This document shows, piece after piece, positions 7,331-13,053 of a stretch of DNA of 13,053 nt; the stretch's first letter is position 1, and every line of letters starts with the position of its first letter. The notes below the pieces were generated by a model. The model was not told where the DNA came from, searched no databases, and was given only the letters and a program-made list of their open reading frames with translations. Source of the stretch: CAYGXH01 sp964354485 (GTDB taxonomy: Bacteria > Bacteroidota > Ignavibacteria > UBA10030 > SZUA-254). The stretch is from NCBI GenBank assembly GCA_964354485.1, contig CAYGZY010000220.1, positions 1-13,053 on the forward strand, in the 5' to 3' direction. A program made the translations under genes and the position numbers.

Positions 7331-8677
7331 TTATTCTCCTTTTTTCGCACCAAGTTCACCTTTACCCTCCGGCACAACGCTGAGGACGACGGCCGCCTCT
7401 TTAAGATACTTTTTAGCGGTGCTGAGGACTTCCTGCGGTGTGATTCCCCTGTAAAATTCCATATCAGTGTTGATGTTGCCGGTGTTGCCTGTGTACGAGT
7501 AGAATGAAGCAAGCGAATTTGCTTTACCGAGGACCGTGGCAGCTCTGTTGATAACCTGTACCTCCTGAGCGATGACCGCCTTGTCGATCTCACTCTGTGT
7601 AACTCCATCCTTCAGCAGGATATTAAGAATTTCACTGACATTTTGTTCCATCTCGGTGAGAGTTTTTTCCGGTTTGGCGGTTACCTGAATTTGAAACGTT
7701 CCCGCAATCTCGGAACCATCCTGATTTGCACCCGCGGACTGAGCAATCTGTTTTTCGTACACTAATGACTTATACAATCGAGAATTCTTCCCGCTGCTTA
7801 GTATTGAACTCAGGACGTCCATGACAGCGTTTTCCCGTGTGTGGCCCGCTACGGTGTGCCACGTCATGTAGAGTCGCGGAAGCTGTACTTTATCTTCATA
7901 CATCATCCGTTCCTGTTTCATTGTTTTTAGCTGTACAGGTTTCGGACGTTCAAACATTTTGCCGCGGGGAATCGGACCAAAATATTTTTCGATGAGCGGT
8001 TTCATTTCACTTGGTTGGATATCGCCTGAGACGACTAAACATGCATTATTCGGCGCATAGTAGGTTTTGAAGAAGTTCTGCACATCATCCATAGATGCGG
8101 CAGAGAGGTCTTCCATATATCCTATTACGGGCCAACTGTAGGGATGCGACGGCGGGTATACTGCACGTAAAATTTTCTCATTTGCAGTACCATACGGCCG
8201 GTTGTCGTAATTTTGCCGTCTTTCATTTTTAACGACATCGCGCTGATTGTCGAGCTTTCCCATTGTCATTGCATCGAGAAGGAAGCCCAACCGGTCGGAT
8301 TCGAGGTACAGAGCAAGCTCTACGTAATTACTGGGGACTACTTCGAAATAAGTTGTGCCATCCTGACCGGTAAAACCATTGATATTCGCCCCAATCTCCT
8401 GGAGCAGTTTAAAATGTTCGTTATCGCCGACATGAGCAGATCCCTGGAACATCATGTGCTCAAAAAGATGAGCGAAGCCGGTCCGCCGCGGCTGTTCATT
8501 CTTGGAGCCGACGTGATACATCACTGTCACGGCCGCAACGGGGGCATTGTGGTCTTCGTGGAGAATCACGGTCAGACCGTTGTTAAGTGTATACTGTTCA
8601 AATGTGATGTTTATTTGTGTATATGACTGCATTACCAGAGCCATACTAATAACCATAAATGTGAGTAAGACTTTCAT
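7331..8677 (-). CDS. Secreted M16 family zinc metallopeptidase (catalytic subunit)
   Basis: A 448-residue M16B insulinase-like peptidase with a signal peptide (about residues 1-20). The inverted zinc motif is GFAHLFEHMMFQGS, giving H70, E73 and H74. The third zinc ligand is the Glu in VVKNERRQNYDNRPYG (E152), spaced as in the family. The N-terminal domain (about 25-225) is typical. In the C-terminal domain, the usual LREKxGLxY motif is replaced by LVYEKQIAQSAGA, so the R/Y substrate-binding pair appears to be missing. That deficit is the mirror image of its downstream neighbour, which suggests a heterodimer. The start ATG has GGAG nine bases upstream (8687-8690). The natural substrate is unknown; the family degrades peptides and processes secreted proteins. 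Confidence 0.95.
   Translation of the reverse strand: MKVLLTFMVISMALVMQSYTQINITFEQYTLNNGLTVILHEDHNAPVAAVTVMYHVGSKNEQPRRTGFAHLFEHMMFQGSAHVGDNEHFKLLQEIGANINGFTGQDGTTYFEVVPSNYVELALYLESDRLGFLLDAMTMGKLDNQRDVVKNERRQNYDNRPYGTANEKILRAVYPPSHPYSWPVIGYMEDLSAASMDDVQNFFKTYYAPNNACLVVSGDIQPSEMKPLIEKYFGPIPRGKMFERPKPVQLKTMKQERMMYEDKVQLPRLYMTWHTVAGHTRENAVMDVLSSILSSGKNSRLYKSLVYEKQIAQSAGANQDGSEIAGTFQIQVTAKPEKTLTEMEQNVSEILNILLKDGVTQSEIDKAVIAQEVQVINRAATVLGKANSLASFYSYTGNTGNINTDMEFYRGITPQEVLSTAKKYLKEAAVVLSVVPEGKGELGAKKGE
7336..7340 (-). promoter_or_regulatory. Ribosome binding site of the second M16 gene, inside the first
   Basis: AGGAG on the minus strand overlaps the last codons of the upstream M16 gene, 10 bases before the ATG at 7323-7325. 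The two coding regions are 5 bases apart. This points to coupled translation and roughly equal amounts of the two subunits. Confidence 0.6.
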
Positions 8678-8725
8678 CGTCGATTACTCCGTTTAAAGTG
8701 ATAGAGGGGGATTTTTGGATACGAA

Positions 8726-8754
8726 AATCTAAAGAATTCACGGTTGATATGCAA
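8726..8754 (-). promoter_or_regulatory. Possible promoter of the M16 peptidase pair
   Basis: On the minus strand TTGCAT (8749-8754) and TAGATT (8726-8731) are 17 bases apart, about 42 bases upstream of the ATG at 8675-8677 when the start point is counted. The boxes match consensus only moderately, so this is a weak prediction resting mainly on spacing and position. Confidence 0.3.
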
Positions 8755-8765
8755 ATAGCTCTATG

Positions 8766-8795
8766 AATAGCCCCCGACTTAAGTCAGGGGCTATT
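8766..8795. repeat. 30-bp palindromic repeat, copy 1 (CTTAAG centre)
   Basis: Left arm AATAGCCCCCGACTT (8766-8780) and right arm AAGTCAGGGGCTATT (8781-8795) are inverted copies with one mismatch and no loop. It differs at only 3 of 30 positions from the element at 9506-9535. It lies about 90 bases downstream of the T9SS remnant and upstream of the M16 promoter. It has no T-run, so it is not a classic terminator; it looks like a REP- or MITE-type dispersed palindrome. Confidence 0.8.
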
Positions 8796-8887
8796 GAGAA
8801 AATGAAGATTGTTGGACTGTTCGGGATATCGCTCTTAGAACTTGATAGTCTAGTAGTTGCGATGTACACCTTGCCACTGCACAATCA

Positions 8888-9391
8888 CTATTTGATCAAT
8901 GCCATCTTTCGTGTTTCGTTATAAGATACCGCAACCATTCTGTATATATAAATACCACTACCTATATCTTTCGCATCCCATTGGCACGACTTTATCCCCG
9001 GACTTTCATACCGATTAACAAGTGTCGCTATCTCATCACCCAGCGCGTTGTATATTTTCAGTGTTACCCACCCTGCTTTCGGTATGTGATATCGTATCGA
9101 AGTTGTGGAATTGAATGGATTCGGATAATTCTGCTCCAATAGGTATGCTGTCGGTATTTTCGGATTATCCTCCTTAACATCCACCGGTGTTACGAATTTA
9201 AACTTTACAGCGCTGTTATTCCTTGGCCTTGTGCTCTCAGGTGTACCGCGATCACACAAAGAAAACCACTTCGTCGTGTCTGCCTCAAATCCGATCGTTG
9301 ATATCCTCTCCAATCCGGTGAATCCAATGTTTTTGTATTGAAACGTAATAGAAGTATCATTCTGATCGATGATAACCTGATAATTTGCCTG
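8888..9391 (-). pseudogene. 3' remnant of a T9SS-secreted protein gene (type A sorting domain)
   Basis: The intact stretch encodes the C-terminal end of a secreted protein. The sorting domain starts at LEQNYPNPFNSTTSIRYHIP (NYPNPFN is 80 residues from the end) and continues through VTLKIYNALGDEIATLV, SGIYIYRM and a terminal KMALIK. This is the classic Por/type A signal that directs proteins through the type IX system to the cell surface. Upstream, 26 more codons read as protein (ANYQVIIDQNDTSITFQYKNI...), resembling a beta-strand segment of a larger extracellular domain, until a TAG at 9392-9394. No signal peptide or ATG exists: the only possible start is a TTG at 9311-9313, inside the conserved-looking sequence, giving 141 residues. 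A +1/-1 frame at 9205-9414 extends slightly further but is also closed. I read it as a truncated, decayed gene. An annotation pipeline may list 8888-9313 as a hypothetical CDS. Confidence 0.72.
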
Positions 9392-9472
9392 CTAGCAGTA
9401 TAATTGTTCAGCATTTAGGGAACACAGATGTTATATTTTGTGTAGGGATCAGATCAACCTCTCCCCCTGAAT

Positions 9473-9500
9473 CCCCCTCTCCACGCACGTGGAGAAGGGG
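9473..9500. repeat. Hairpin repeat, 13-bp arms
   Basis: CCCCCTCTCCACG (9473-9485) pairs with CGTGGAGAAGGGG (9488-9500) with one mismatch and a 2-base spacer. The C-rich lead-in (9459-9472, CTCTCCCCCTGAAT) belongs to the same kind of element. Similar CCCTCTCC...GGAGAGGG hairpins are widespread as dispersed extragenic repeats in environmental bacterial genomes. There is no protein-coding sequence in it. Confidence 0.7.
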
Positions 9501-9505
9501 ACATC

Positions 9506-9535
9506 AATAGCCCTCGACTTAAGTCGGGGTCTATT
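9506..9535. repeat. 30-bp palindromic repeat, copy 2 (CTTAAG centre)
   Basis: Left arm AATAGCCCTCGACTT (9506-9520) and right arm AAGTCGGGGTCTATT (9521-9535) are inverted copies with two mismatches. It is the second copy of the element at 8766-8795 (27 of 30 positions identical). It sits 58 bases past the htrA stop, immediately beyond the htrA terminator. Confidence 0.8.
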
Positions 9536-9540
9536 CAATA

Positions 9541-9572
9541 ATAAAAAAGCCCCGCCGTATGGCGAGGCTCTT
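9541..9572 (-). terminator. Rho-independent terminator of htrA
   Basis: On the minus strand the stem AGCCTCGCC/GGCGGGGCT (9561-9569 and 9548-9556, 4-base loop, one G-T type mismatch) is followed by a run of six T residues (9543-9548). It starts about 24 bases after the htrA stop codon. This is the clearest intrinsic terminator in the window. Confidence 0.85.
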
Positions 9573-9592
9573 ATCGATCATATGTCGATTAG

Positions 9593-11128
9593 TTATTCTT
9601 TCGGAATCTGAAGAGCATAGAAATTAATATCCTGATTTCTTTTCACTCTGAGAAGCACCGCATCACCCGGTTTAAATTTCTCCAGTATGTTCTGTAAATC
9701 TTTGGGTCCTGCGATATTTTGCCGGTCTGCCTCAATAATGATGTCGTTTGCCTGAAGCCCGTTTTCAGATGCTTCACGGAACCTTTCAACTGCCGTGACG
9801 AGCACGCCATTTTCAACTTCAAAATCCTTCTTTTCCTGAGGTGAGAGAGCTCGCACTTTCATACCTAGGTTCTTAAATTCAGCGGTTGAGGATGTCTGCT
9901 GTTGTTCGCTATCATCATCTTTCTTGTCCGCACTTTTATTGCTCGCAAGCATCTTATCGGTGTCTTTGCTACGGAGCGTCACGGTTTTTTCGATTGTTTT
10001 TTTATCACGATAAATTTTAAGCTTTACCTCATCTCCGGGATGTTTCCTTGCAATCAGCGATTGCAGTTCGTTCGAACTGCGGATATCCTTTCCATCAACG
10101 GCGAGGATTACATCACCTTCCCTGAGACCGGCGGATACTGCAGCGCCGTCATCTTCGACTTTTTCGATCAGCGCACCCTCGGGTTTTTCAAGACCGAGAG
10201 CTTTTGCCATCGTTTCATCGAATGATCGTATCAGTACTCCCAGATATCCCCTCCGGACTTTCCCTACCTTTATCAAATCCTCCGCAACGACCTTTGCAAG
10301 GTTAATCGGAATTGCAAATCCGTAGCCCGCGTTATATCCGTTCATGGATTGTATTGCAGTATTGATCCCTATCACTTCACCGGAGAGGTTTACCAGAGGT
10401 CCGCCGCTATTCCCGGGATTGATCGCCGCATCAGTCTGGATAAAATTCTCTATCCCTAAACTACCCACCTCACCCCGGTTGATGATTCCCACGGCCCTTC
10501 CGGTTGCGCTCACAATACCGGACGTCACCGTACCCTGCAGGCCAAGAGGATTCCCGATGGCAAGAACCATCTCGCCAATTTCGACATCGTCTGAATTTCC
10601 AAGCGGGGATGTCGACAAATCTTTTCTATCCACCTTTATCACGGCAAGATCGGTCGTGGGATCCGTACCGATGATTTTCGCTTTCGCCTTTCGCCCGTCG
10701 TTAAATGTCACCTCGATTTTCTTTTCGTCCGCATTCTCGACGACGTGGTTATTCGTCATGATGTATCCGTCCGGACTTATAACAAATCCGGAACCGCCTT
10801 CATATCGGGGTACCTCTTCCGTAGGTGTCTGCGGATTAAAAAAATGGAAAAAGTCGCGTAAGTCCTGCTGATCGGATTTCGAAGTGGAGCTCTTCATTAC
10901 ACTGATCGACACGACAGTAGGGGATACCGCCTTGCTGACATCGATAAACGCTTTGCTCAATGCTTTGTAATCGGGATTCTTAATCTGATTCACGCCGCCC
11001 AGGGTAACATTAGGGTCTCCCGCATAGCCGGGCGTAATCCCGGTAGTAAAATTCGAAACGAGAATTACACCAAAAATGACGCCGATAAAAATTAAGAAAA
11101 GAGCAGCTAACACTGATTTTTTTGACAT
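9593..11128 (-). CDS. degP: HtrA/DegP-type periplasmic serine protease
   Basis: A 511-residue envelope protease/chaperone that removes misfolded exported proteins. A hydrophobic N-terminal segment (about residues 5-26) acts as a signal anchor or signal peptide. The trypsin-like domain has the full triad: His in TNNHVV (H128), Asp in TTDLAV (D160) and Ser in GNSGGP (S241). The oxyanion context is intact, so it should be active. Two PDZ domains follow, at about 290-386 and 420-508, with a Lys/Asp/Gln-rich low-complexity linker between them (about 390-416). The two-PDZ layout matches DegP/DegQ rather than DegS. The ATG has AGGAG seven bases upstream. The gene has its own -10 box and a strong terminator, so it can be a separate transcription unit from recO, 76 bases upstream. 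A DegQ or Do-like name would serve equally well. Confidence 0.95.
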   Translation of the reverse strand: MSKKSVLAALFLIFIGVIFGVILVSNFTTGITPGYAGDPNVTLGGVNQIKNPDYKALSKAFIDVSKAVSPTVVSISVMKSSTSKSDQQDLRDFFHFFNPQTPTEEVPRYEGGSGFVISPDGYIMTNNHVVENADEKKIEVTFNDGRKAKAKIIGTDPTTDLAVIKVDRKDLSTSPLGNSDDVEIGEMVLAIGNPLGLQGTVTSGIVSATGRAVGIINRGEVGSLGIENFIQTDAAINPGNSGGPLVNLSGEVIGINTAIQSMNGYNAGYGFAIPINLAKVVAEDLIKVGKVRRGYLGVLIRSFDETMAKALGLEKPEGALIEKVEDDGAAVSAGLREGDVILAVDGKDIRSSNELQSLIARKHPGDEVKLKIYRDKKTIEKTVTLRSKDTDKMLASNKSADKKDDDSEQQQTSSTAEFKNLGMKVRALSPQEKKDFEVENGVLVTAVERFREASENGLQANDIIIEADRQNIAGPKDLQNILEKFKPGDAVLLRVKRNQDINFYALQIPKE

Positions 11129-11135
11129 ATATATT

Positions 11136-11161
11136 CTCCTATTGTATGCTATGTAATTATA
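11136..11161 (-). promoter_or_regulatory. htrA -10 box and ribosome binding site
   Basis: On the minus strand a perfect TATAAT lies at 11156-11161 and AGGAG at 11136-11140, seven bases before the htrA ATG. The predicted leader is only about 20 bases. No convincing -35 box is seen at 16-18 bases, so the promoter may rely on an activator or an alternative contact. The rest of the recO-htrA gap is AT-rich with no other signal. Confidence 0.5.
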
Positions 11162-11204
11162 CTTCCACGGAAATAAATTGTTGCACTAAGAAAATTAATT
11201 TTTT

Positions 11205-11990
11205 TTAAGCATCCTTCAGTAACTTCGCAAAAACACCCCTCGACTTCAGCTTATCCAGCTCCGGGATATGGAACCTGAGATAGCTCCAGAGGAATTTTTC
11301 AATTTCGAGTTTCAATTTCTCGCTGTATTTTAGCGCGACAACGGATGTCGCATCAGTACCGGAAAGCAGAGATAAAAAATCAACCGCTTCACCCGAAAGG
11401 ATCATCGGATGCCGGCATCCGGTTCTGCACACACTGCAGACAATACTGCCCCGATCAAGGTCGAACACCACTTTATGCCGATCCGACGATTTAGTATTGT
11501 ATGCCTTTCCGCATATGCCGCAGGAGTGCGCAGACATCCCGAATCCCAAAATCCGGGCAAAATTAAGTTCAAAATAATATAACAAATTCATCGGATTCTT
11601 AGTTGCATCATCCAGAGCCCGCAAAGTGTCTATGAGAACCGTGAAAAGAGCCGGAATCTGTTCATGCTGAGGTGTGAGCCGGTGAATAAGTTCGGCAGCC
11701 GTCATACCTACGGATATTTTTTCGATATCTTCCGATATATGCCGGAAGGGATGTATTGTGTCACAATGAGATACTGTTTGAATTTCTCTCCCTTCCCTGT
11801 GGTAGAACACGAGCGATACATAAGAAAGTGTATCGACGGGCGATCCGTAACGTTTCTTCAATAAACGCGCCCCCTTCACCATCCCCGTAATCTTTCCATG
11901 TGATTGGGTGAAAAAAGTCACAATCTTGCTCGACTCGCCGTACTTGATTGTCTTCAATACGACAGCTTCTGTTTTAACAATCACGCTCAT
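11205..11990 (-). CDS. recO: DNA repair protein RecO
   Basis: RecO anneals single-stranded DNA and, with RecR/RecF, helps load RecA at gaps during recombinational repair. The 261-residue protein has the N-terminal OB-fold with the family opening (TEAVVLKTIKYGESSKIVTFFTQSHGKITGMVKGAR, given in pieces: TEAVVLKTIKYGESSK at residues 7-22 and GKITGMVKGAR at 32-42). A helical region is followed by a zinc-binding four-cysteine set (C157, C160, C185, C188), with an extra Cys at 192. The length is typical. The ATG at 11988-11990 follows the mtnA stop by 10 bases and has no clear Shine-Dalgarno sequence, so expression probably depends on read-through from mtnA. RecF and RecR are not in the window. Confidence 0.94.
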   Translation of the reverse strand: MSVIVKTEAVVLKTIKYGESSKIVTFFTQSHGKITGMVKGARLLKKRYGSPVDTLSYVSLVFYHREGREIQTVSHCDTIHPFRHISEDIEKISVGMTAAELIHRLTPQHEQIPALFTVLIDTLRALDDATKNPMNLLYYFELNFARILGFGMSAHSCGICGKAYNTKSSDRHKVVFDLDRGSIVCSVCRTGCRHPMILSGEAVDFLSLLSGTDATSVVALKYSEKLKLEIEKFLWSYLRFHIPELDKLKSRGVFAKLLKDA

Positions 11991-12000
11991 TGAGGGATAC

Positions 12001-13020
12001 TCAGACGATCGATGAAAAATCGAACGGCGGTTTGTGGATACCTCGGTCAGTAATGATCGCAGTTATGAGTGATGACGGAGTTCGATCAAATGCGGGATTA
12101 TATACCTTAACGTTACCCGGCGCAGTTAAACAGCCGTGGAAAGCTCTGACTTCCTCAGGCGCACGTTCCTCGATCACAACATGCTCAGCTGATTGTATAC
12201 CGGGATCCACGGTTGAAATCGGTGCAGCCACATAGAAAGGAACTCCATGATGCTTTGCCAGAACTGCAAGATTATACGTGCCGATTTTATTGACAACATC
12301 CCCATTAGCGGTGATGCGGTCGGCGCCTACTATAACCGCATCAATTTTCTTCTGCTGCATAAGAAATGCAGCCATGCTGTCAGTTATAAGCGTAACATTG
12401 AGACCGTGTTTCAGCAATTCCCACGCCGTCAGCCGGGCACCCTGAAGCAAGGGCCTCGTTTCATCCACGTATACTTTCACGTCTTTGCCCTGATCATACG
12501 CCGTCGTGATGATACTCTGTGCAGTTCCCGAACCGCCCGTTGCAAGAGCGCCGGTGTTGCAATGTGTCAGAATCGTCGGGGCGGGCGGTAAAATCTGCGC
12601 TCCGTTTATTCCGATTTTCCTGCACATCTCGCGATCTTCCATGTGGATTTTTTTCGCTTCATCTACGAGTCGTTCCTTAAGCTCTTCAATCGAGGAACAA
12701 CTCGCAATAACAGTCTGCATCCTCAGCAGAGCCCATGAGAGATTGACTGCCGTAGGTCTCGTTGCACGAAGGTCATCTATAGTATGTGTCAGGTTGTTCA
12801 CAAATTTTTGGAAATCAACTTCACGGGATCTGACAGCCGACAATGCCGCCGCATATGCCGCTGTAATGCCTAATAGTGGCGCACCACGGATTTTCAGGGC
12901 ACAGATAGCTTGAGCAATAACCGCAACATCATCTGTTTGAATGTAGGATTCTTCCGAGGGAAGCTTTGTCTGATCGAGGAACCGGAAGGAATCACCGCAC
13001 CATTCGACAGCGTTAATCAT
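12001..13020 (-). CDS. mtnA: S-methyl-5-thioribose-1-phosphate isomerase
   Basis: Converts 5-methylthioribose 1-phosphate to 5-methylthioribulose 1-phosphate in the methionine salvage pathway, which recycles the methylthioadenosine left by polyamine synthesis. The 339-residue length fits the family, which is related to the eIF2B alpha/beta/delta subunits. Family motifs are present: FLDQTKLP (14-21), IRGAPLLGITAAY (44-56), ILTHCNTGALAT with the catalytic Cys (C154), YVDETRPLLQGARLTAWEL (184-202), and VGADRITANGDVVNKIGTYN with the catalytic Asp (D234). None of the other salvage genes (mtnK, mtnB, mtnD, mtnP) is in the window. The ATG at 13018-13020 has GAGG about 11 bases upstream, next to the window edge. 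The promoter is outside. Followed closely by recO. Confidence 0.95.
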   Translation of the reverse strand: MINAVEWCGDSFRFLDQTKLPSEESYIQTDDVAVIAQAICALKIRGAPLLGITAAYAAALSAVRSREVDFQKFVNNLTHTIDDLRATRPTAVNLSWALLRMQTVIASCSSIEELKERLVDEAKKIHMEDREMCRKIGINGAQILPPAPTILTHCNTGALATGGSGTAQSIITTAYDQGKDVKVYVDETRPLLQGARLTAWELLKHGLNVTLITDSMAAFLMQQKKIDAVIVGADRITANGDVVNKIGTYNLAVLAKHHGVPFYVAAPISTVDPGIQSAEHVVIEERAPEEVRAFHGCLTAPGNVKVYNPAFDRTPSSLITAIITDRGIHKPPFDFSSIV

Positions 13021-13053
13021 CGTCGATTATGCCTCAATTGATTCGTCAAATCT

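Noticed and set aside
8213..8626. 137-codon open frame on the + strand
   Set aside because: Antisense to the catalytic M16 gene across its zinc motif; it merely mirrors that coding sequence.
8796..8887. Possible RNA gene or gene fragment between the palindrome and the T9SS remnant
   Set aside because: No tRNA-like cloverleaf, no sustained reading frame with recognisable sequence, and no promoter; I see nothing supportable.
9205..9414. 69-codon minus-strand frame overlapping the T9SS remnant
   Set aside because: Mostly out of frame with the recognisable sorting domain and without features of its own; used only as a hint of a frameshift near 9396.
8766..9535. CRISPR array or composite insertion sequence formed by the two palindromes
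   Set aside because: Only two copies, 740 bases apart, no regular spacers, and no transposase or cas gene between or beside them.
10344..10871. 175-codon open frame on the + strand
   Set aside because: Antisense to the protease domain of htrA, Pro/Ser-rich as expected for a shadow frame.

Overview
The window looks like chromosomal DNA from a member of the Bacteroidota/Chlorobiota lineage, most likely Ignavibacteria-like. This is an inference from three things: a C-terminal type IX secretion (T9SS) sorting domain with the motif NYPNPFN, frequent weak or absent Shine-Dalgarno sequences, and short palindromic extragenic repeats in the gaps. Almost everything is housekeeping. I see no phage, insertion sequence with a transposase, CRISPR array, tRNA or rRNA gene.

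Layout, left to right. (1) 15-221 (-): a small PspC-domain membrane protein. (2) 222-459: a divergent gap with a sigma70-like promoter for pspC and a GC-rich inverted repeat. (3) 460-1707 (+): acetate kinase, the only gene on the + strand. (4) 1725-5687 (-): an HNH nuclease-like gene, trpS, scpA, scpB and rluB, read right to left. A promoter with a perfect -35 box (TTGACA, 17-bp spacer, TATATT) lies upstream of the HNH gene. The first three genes of this group start with GTG, TTG and TTG. ScpA/ScpB overlap by 1 nt; both are condensin partners of SMC. (5) 5871-8677 (-): two secreted M16 zinc-peptidase-like proteins 5 nt apart. The first carries the zinc motif HxxEH. The second has lost it but carries the R/Y substrate-binding pair, so they probably form one heteromeric protease. 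(6) 8678-9592: a decaying region with the 3' remnant of a T9SS-secreted protein gene, flanked by two near-identical 30-bp palindromes, plus a third hairpin and the htrA terminator. The 92 bases at 8796-8887 hold nothing I recognise. (7) 9593-11128 (-): HtrA/DegP-type periplasmic protease with its own promoter, RBS and terminator. (8) 11205-13020 (-): mtnA (methionine salvage) followed by recO (recombinational repair), 10 nt apart.

Functionally the window combines energy metabolism (ackA), translation (trpS, rluB), chromosome segregation (scpAB), DNA repair (recO), envelope protein quality control and proteolysis (htrA, the M16 pair) and a stress-type membrane protein (pspC). I do not see a clear new multi-gene system. 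The parts most worth a second look are the palindromic repeats around the broken T9SS gene, the split-active-site M16 pair, and the HNH gene heading a core trpS-scpAB transcription unit.
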